Shown here piece after piece: positions 63,320 through 64,000 of a stretch of 64,000 nucleotides of DNA. The translations under genes and the position numbers were made by a program. Below the pieces are notes generated by a model. It saw only the letters and a list, made by a program, of their open reading frames with translations. It was not told the DNA's origin and did not search any database. The DNA is from Thermosulfurimonas sp. F29 (GTDB lineage Bacteria > Desulfobacterota > Thermodesulfobacteria > Thermodesulfobacteriales > Thermodesulfobacteriaceae). The stretch is from the NCBI RefSeq assembly GCF_019688735.1, contig NZ_JAIFYA010000002.1, positions 124,001 to 188,000 on the forward strand, written 5' to 3'. Numbering within the stretch: position 1 is the first letter of the stretch; the number at the start of each line of letters is the position of its first letter.

Positions 63320-64000
63320 CTCTCACCTCTAAGCCGGAGAGTTCGCCTTTGAGGACCATACTATACCGGAATTCGTGGCCCCTGGCGAGCGAGCCTTTGG
63401 GAAATAAGAAACTGTCCCGGAGAAAACGCACCTCCCGGTACCCCAGAGAGCGCAATCTCCTTTCCATGCGCGCCACTCCGGGAAGGATACCCATCATGGG
63501 ATAAAAGGTTCCCCCGGTTTCTATACCCTCCAGAAGAAACATGAAGCCCCCGCATTCGGCGAGCACCGGAAGCCCCTCCTTTATTCTGCGTAGAAGGGTA
63601 TTCCTGAGATCCGTCCTCCGGGAGAGCTCCTCCGCAAATAGTTCCGGATATCCCCCTCCCAGATATAGGGCCTCCGCCTCCTCGGGAAAGGGGTCCCTCA
63701 GAGGGGAAAAGAAGAGGATCTTCGCCCCGGCCTCCTCGAGAAGATCCAGGTTTTCCCGGTAATAGAAGGAAAAGGCCCGATCCCGGGCCACGGCCACTTT
63801 TTTTCCCGGGATGACCGCAGGGGTGAGCGGGGAGGAGGGGTGGGGCAGGGCAAGGGGTTTTTCGCAGGCCCGATACAGGACGAAGTCCAGGTCCACCCTT
63901 CGGATGAGGGTCTCCCCCCATTGCTCGAGTCTTTCCTCCAGGTCCATTTCCTCGGCCTGTACCAGCCCCAGGTGCCGGGAGGGAAGGGCCAGGATTTCCT
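63204..64000 (-). CDS. Cobyrinate a,c-diamide synthase CobB/CbiA, C-terminal part (partial)
   Basis: The last 265 codons of a CobB/CbiA-type amidotransferase; the N-terminal ATP-binding part lies beyond the right edge. The visible start LPSRHLGLVQAEE is in frame with the rest. The glutaminase domain has KVAVARDRAFSFYYRENLDL, FFSPLRDPF, YLGGGYPEL, the nucleophile PVLAECGGFMFL and the catalytic His in SYIHFHFG. It amidates the a and c side chains of the corrin ring in cobalamin synthesis. The dissimilatory-sulfite-reductase-linked DsrN homologues are a close alternative. Confidence 0.85.
   Translation of the reverse strand, partial: EILALPSRHLGLVQAEEMDLEERLEQWGETLIRRVDLDFVLYRACEKPLALPHPSSPLTPAVIPGKKVAVARDRAFSFYYRENLDLLEEAGAKILFFSPLRDPFPEEAEALYLGGGYPELFAEELSRRTDLRNTLLRRIKEGLPVLAECGGFMFLLEGIETGGTFYPMMGILPGVARMERRLRSLGYREVRFLRDSFLFPKGSLARGHEFRYSMVLKGELSGLEVRDAEGRTVETFGVVRENLVASYIHFHFGFLPEVVANFLV

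Overview
The window is a gene-dense, visibly G+C-rich bacterial chromosome segment (base composition was not computed). I read about 62 protein genes, two tRNA genes and a cluster of gene relics. Several features suggest a thermophilic, anaerobic member of the Thermodesulfobacteriota (the Thermodesulfatator/Thermosulfurimonas type): a Re-citrate-synthase-like enzyme plus aconitase, an AhbD-like radical SAM protein of the siroheme-dependent heme route, LL-diaminopimelate aminotransferase, FeoAB under a Fur-type regulator, a PerR-type regulator, and very compact operons with overlapping stops and starts. The taxonomic assignment is inference; there is no rRNA in the window.

Layout. 1-6058 (minus): a tight operon running clc - phoH - molybdopterin-binding protein - yggT - divIVA - yggU - HAD phosphatase - RNA methyltransferase, the last leaving the left edge. 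6.1-7.8 kb (plus): flavin reductase, a TPR membrane protein and a DUF1992 protein, then tRNA-Pro(CGG). 7.9-8.65 kb: a gene-poor patch after that tRNA with IS200 and IS3-type transposase remnants and GC-rich palindromic repeats. 8.7-16.2 kb: kdsD, and a minus-strand group of PilZ protein, polA, a hypothetical, rsmG, pyrG and a small membrane protein. 16.2-30.5 kb: Fe-S and cofactor genes (YkgJ-like, AhbD, MOSC), Uma2, FAH, mscS, punA, two tiny membrane proteins, RNase G, an MBL hydrolase, Re-citrate synthase, a transglycosylase, folK, dapL and ino1. 30.6-34.5 kb: a small coiled-coil membrane protein and smc, then initiator tRNA.

34.6-38.0 kb is a scrapyard directly after the initiator tRNA. 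It holds hicB with a truncated hicA, a ribbon-helix-helix antitoxin missing its ATG, a truncated PIN toxin, a broken AAA ATPase, a Cmr1 fragment from a type III-B CRISPR system, a probable CsgG-like tail, and two inverted copies of part of a DUF1640-type coiled-coil gene. Both tRNA genes are followed by the same spaced pair of short motifs, which suggests related elements once integrated at both.

38.2-48.8 kb (mostly plus): fur - feoA - feoB - serS, mtaD, proA (minus), and livK-livH-livM-def without ABC ATPase genes. 48.9-57.5 kb (minus): an operon from aconitase through a second pair of tiny membrane proteins, a UPF0182 protein, a lytic transglycosylase and an Xaa-Pro peptidase, preceded by a 14-residue-repeat coiled-coil nuclease-like protein and a hypothetical. 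57.6-64 kb: an AT-rich pilin-like gene, hemB, perR, HU, an unusual M1 peptidase-ChaN-PDZ fusion, and the C-terminal part of a cobyrinate a,c-diamide synthase that leaves the right edge.

The most unusual items are the two paralogous pairs of tiny membrane proteins, the M1-ChaN-PDZ fusion, the Re-citrate synthase carrying a Cache-like tail, and the mosaic of defence and toxin-antitoxin relics beside the initiator tRNA. I found no CRISPR array, rRNA, intact transposase or riboswitch.
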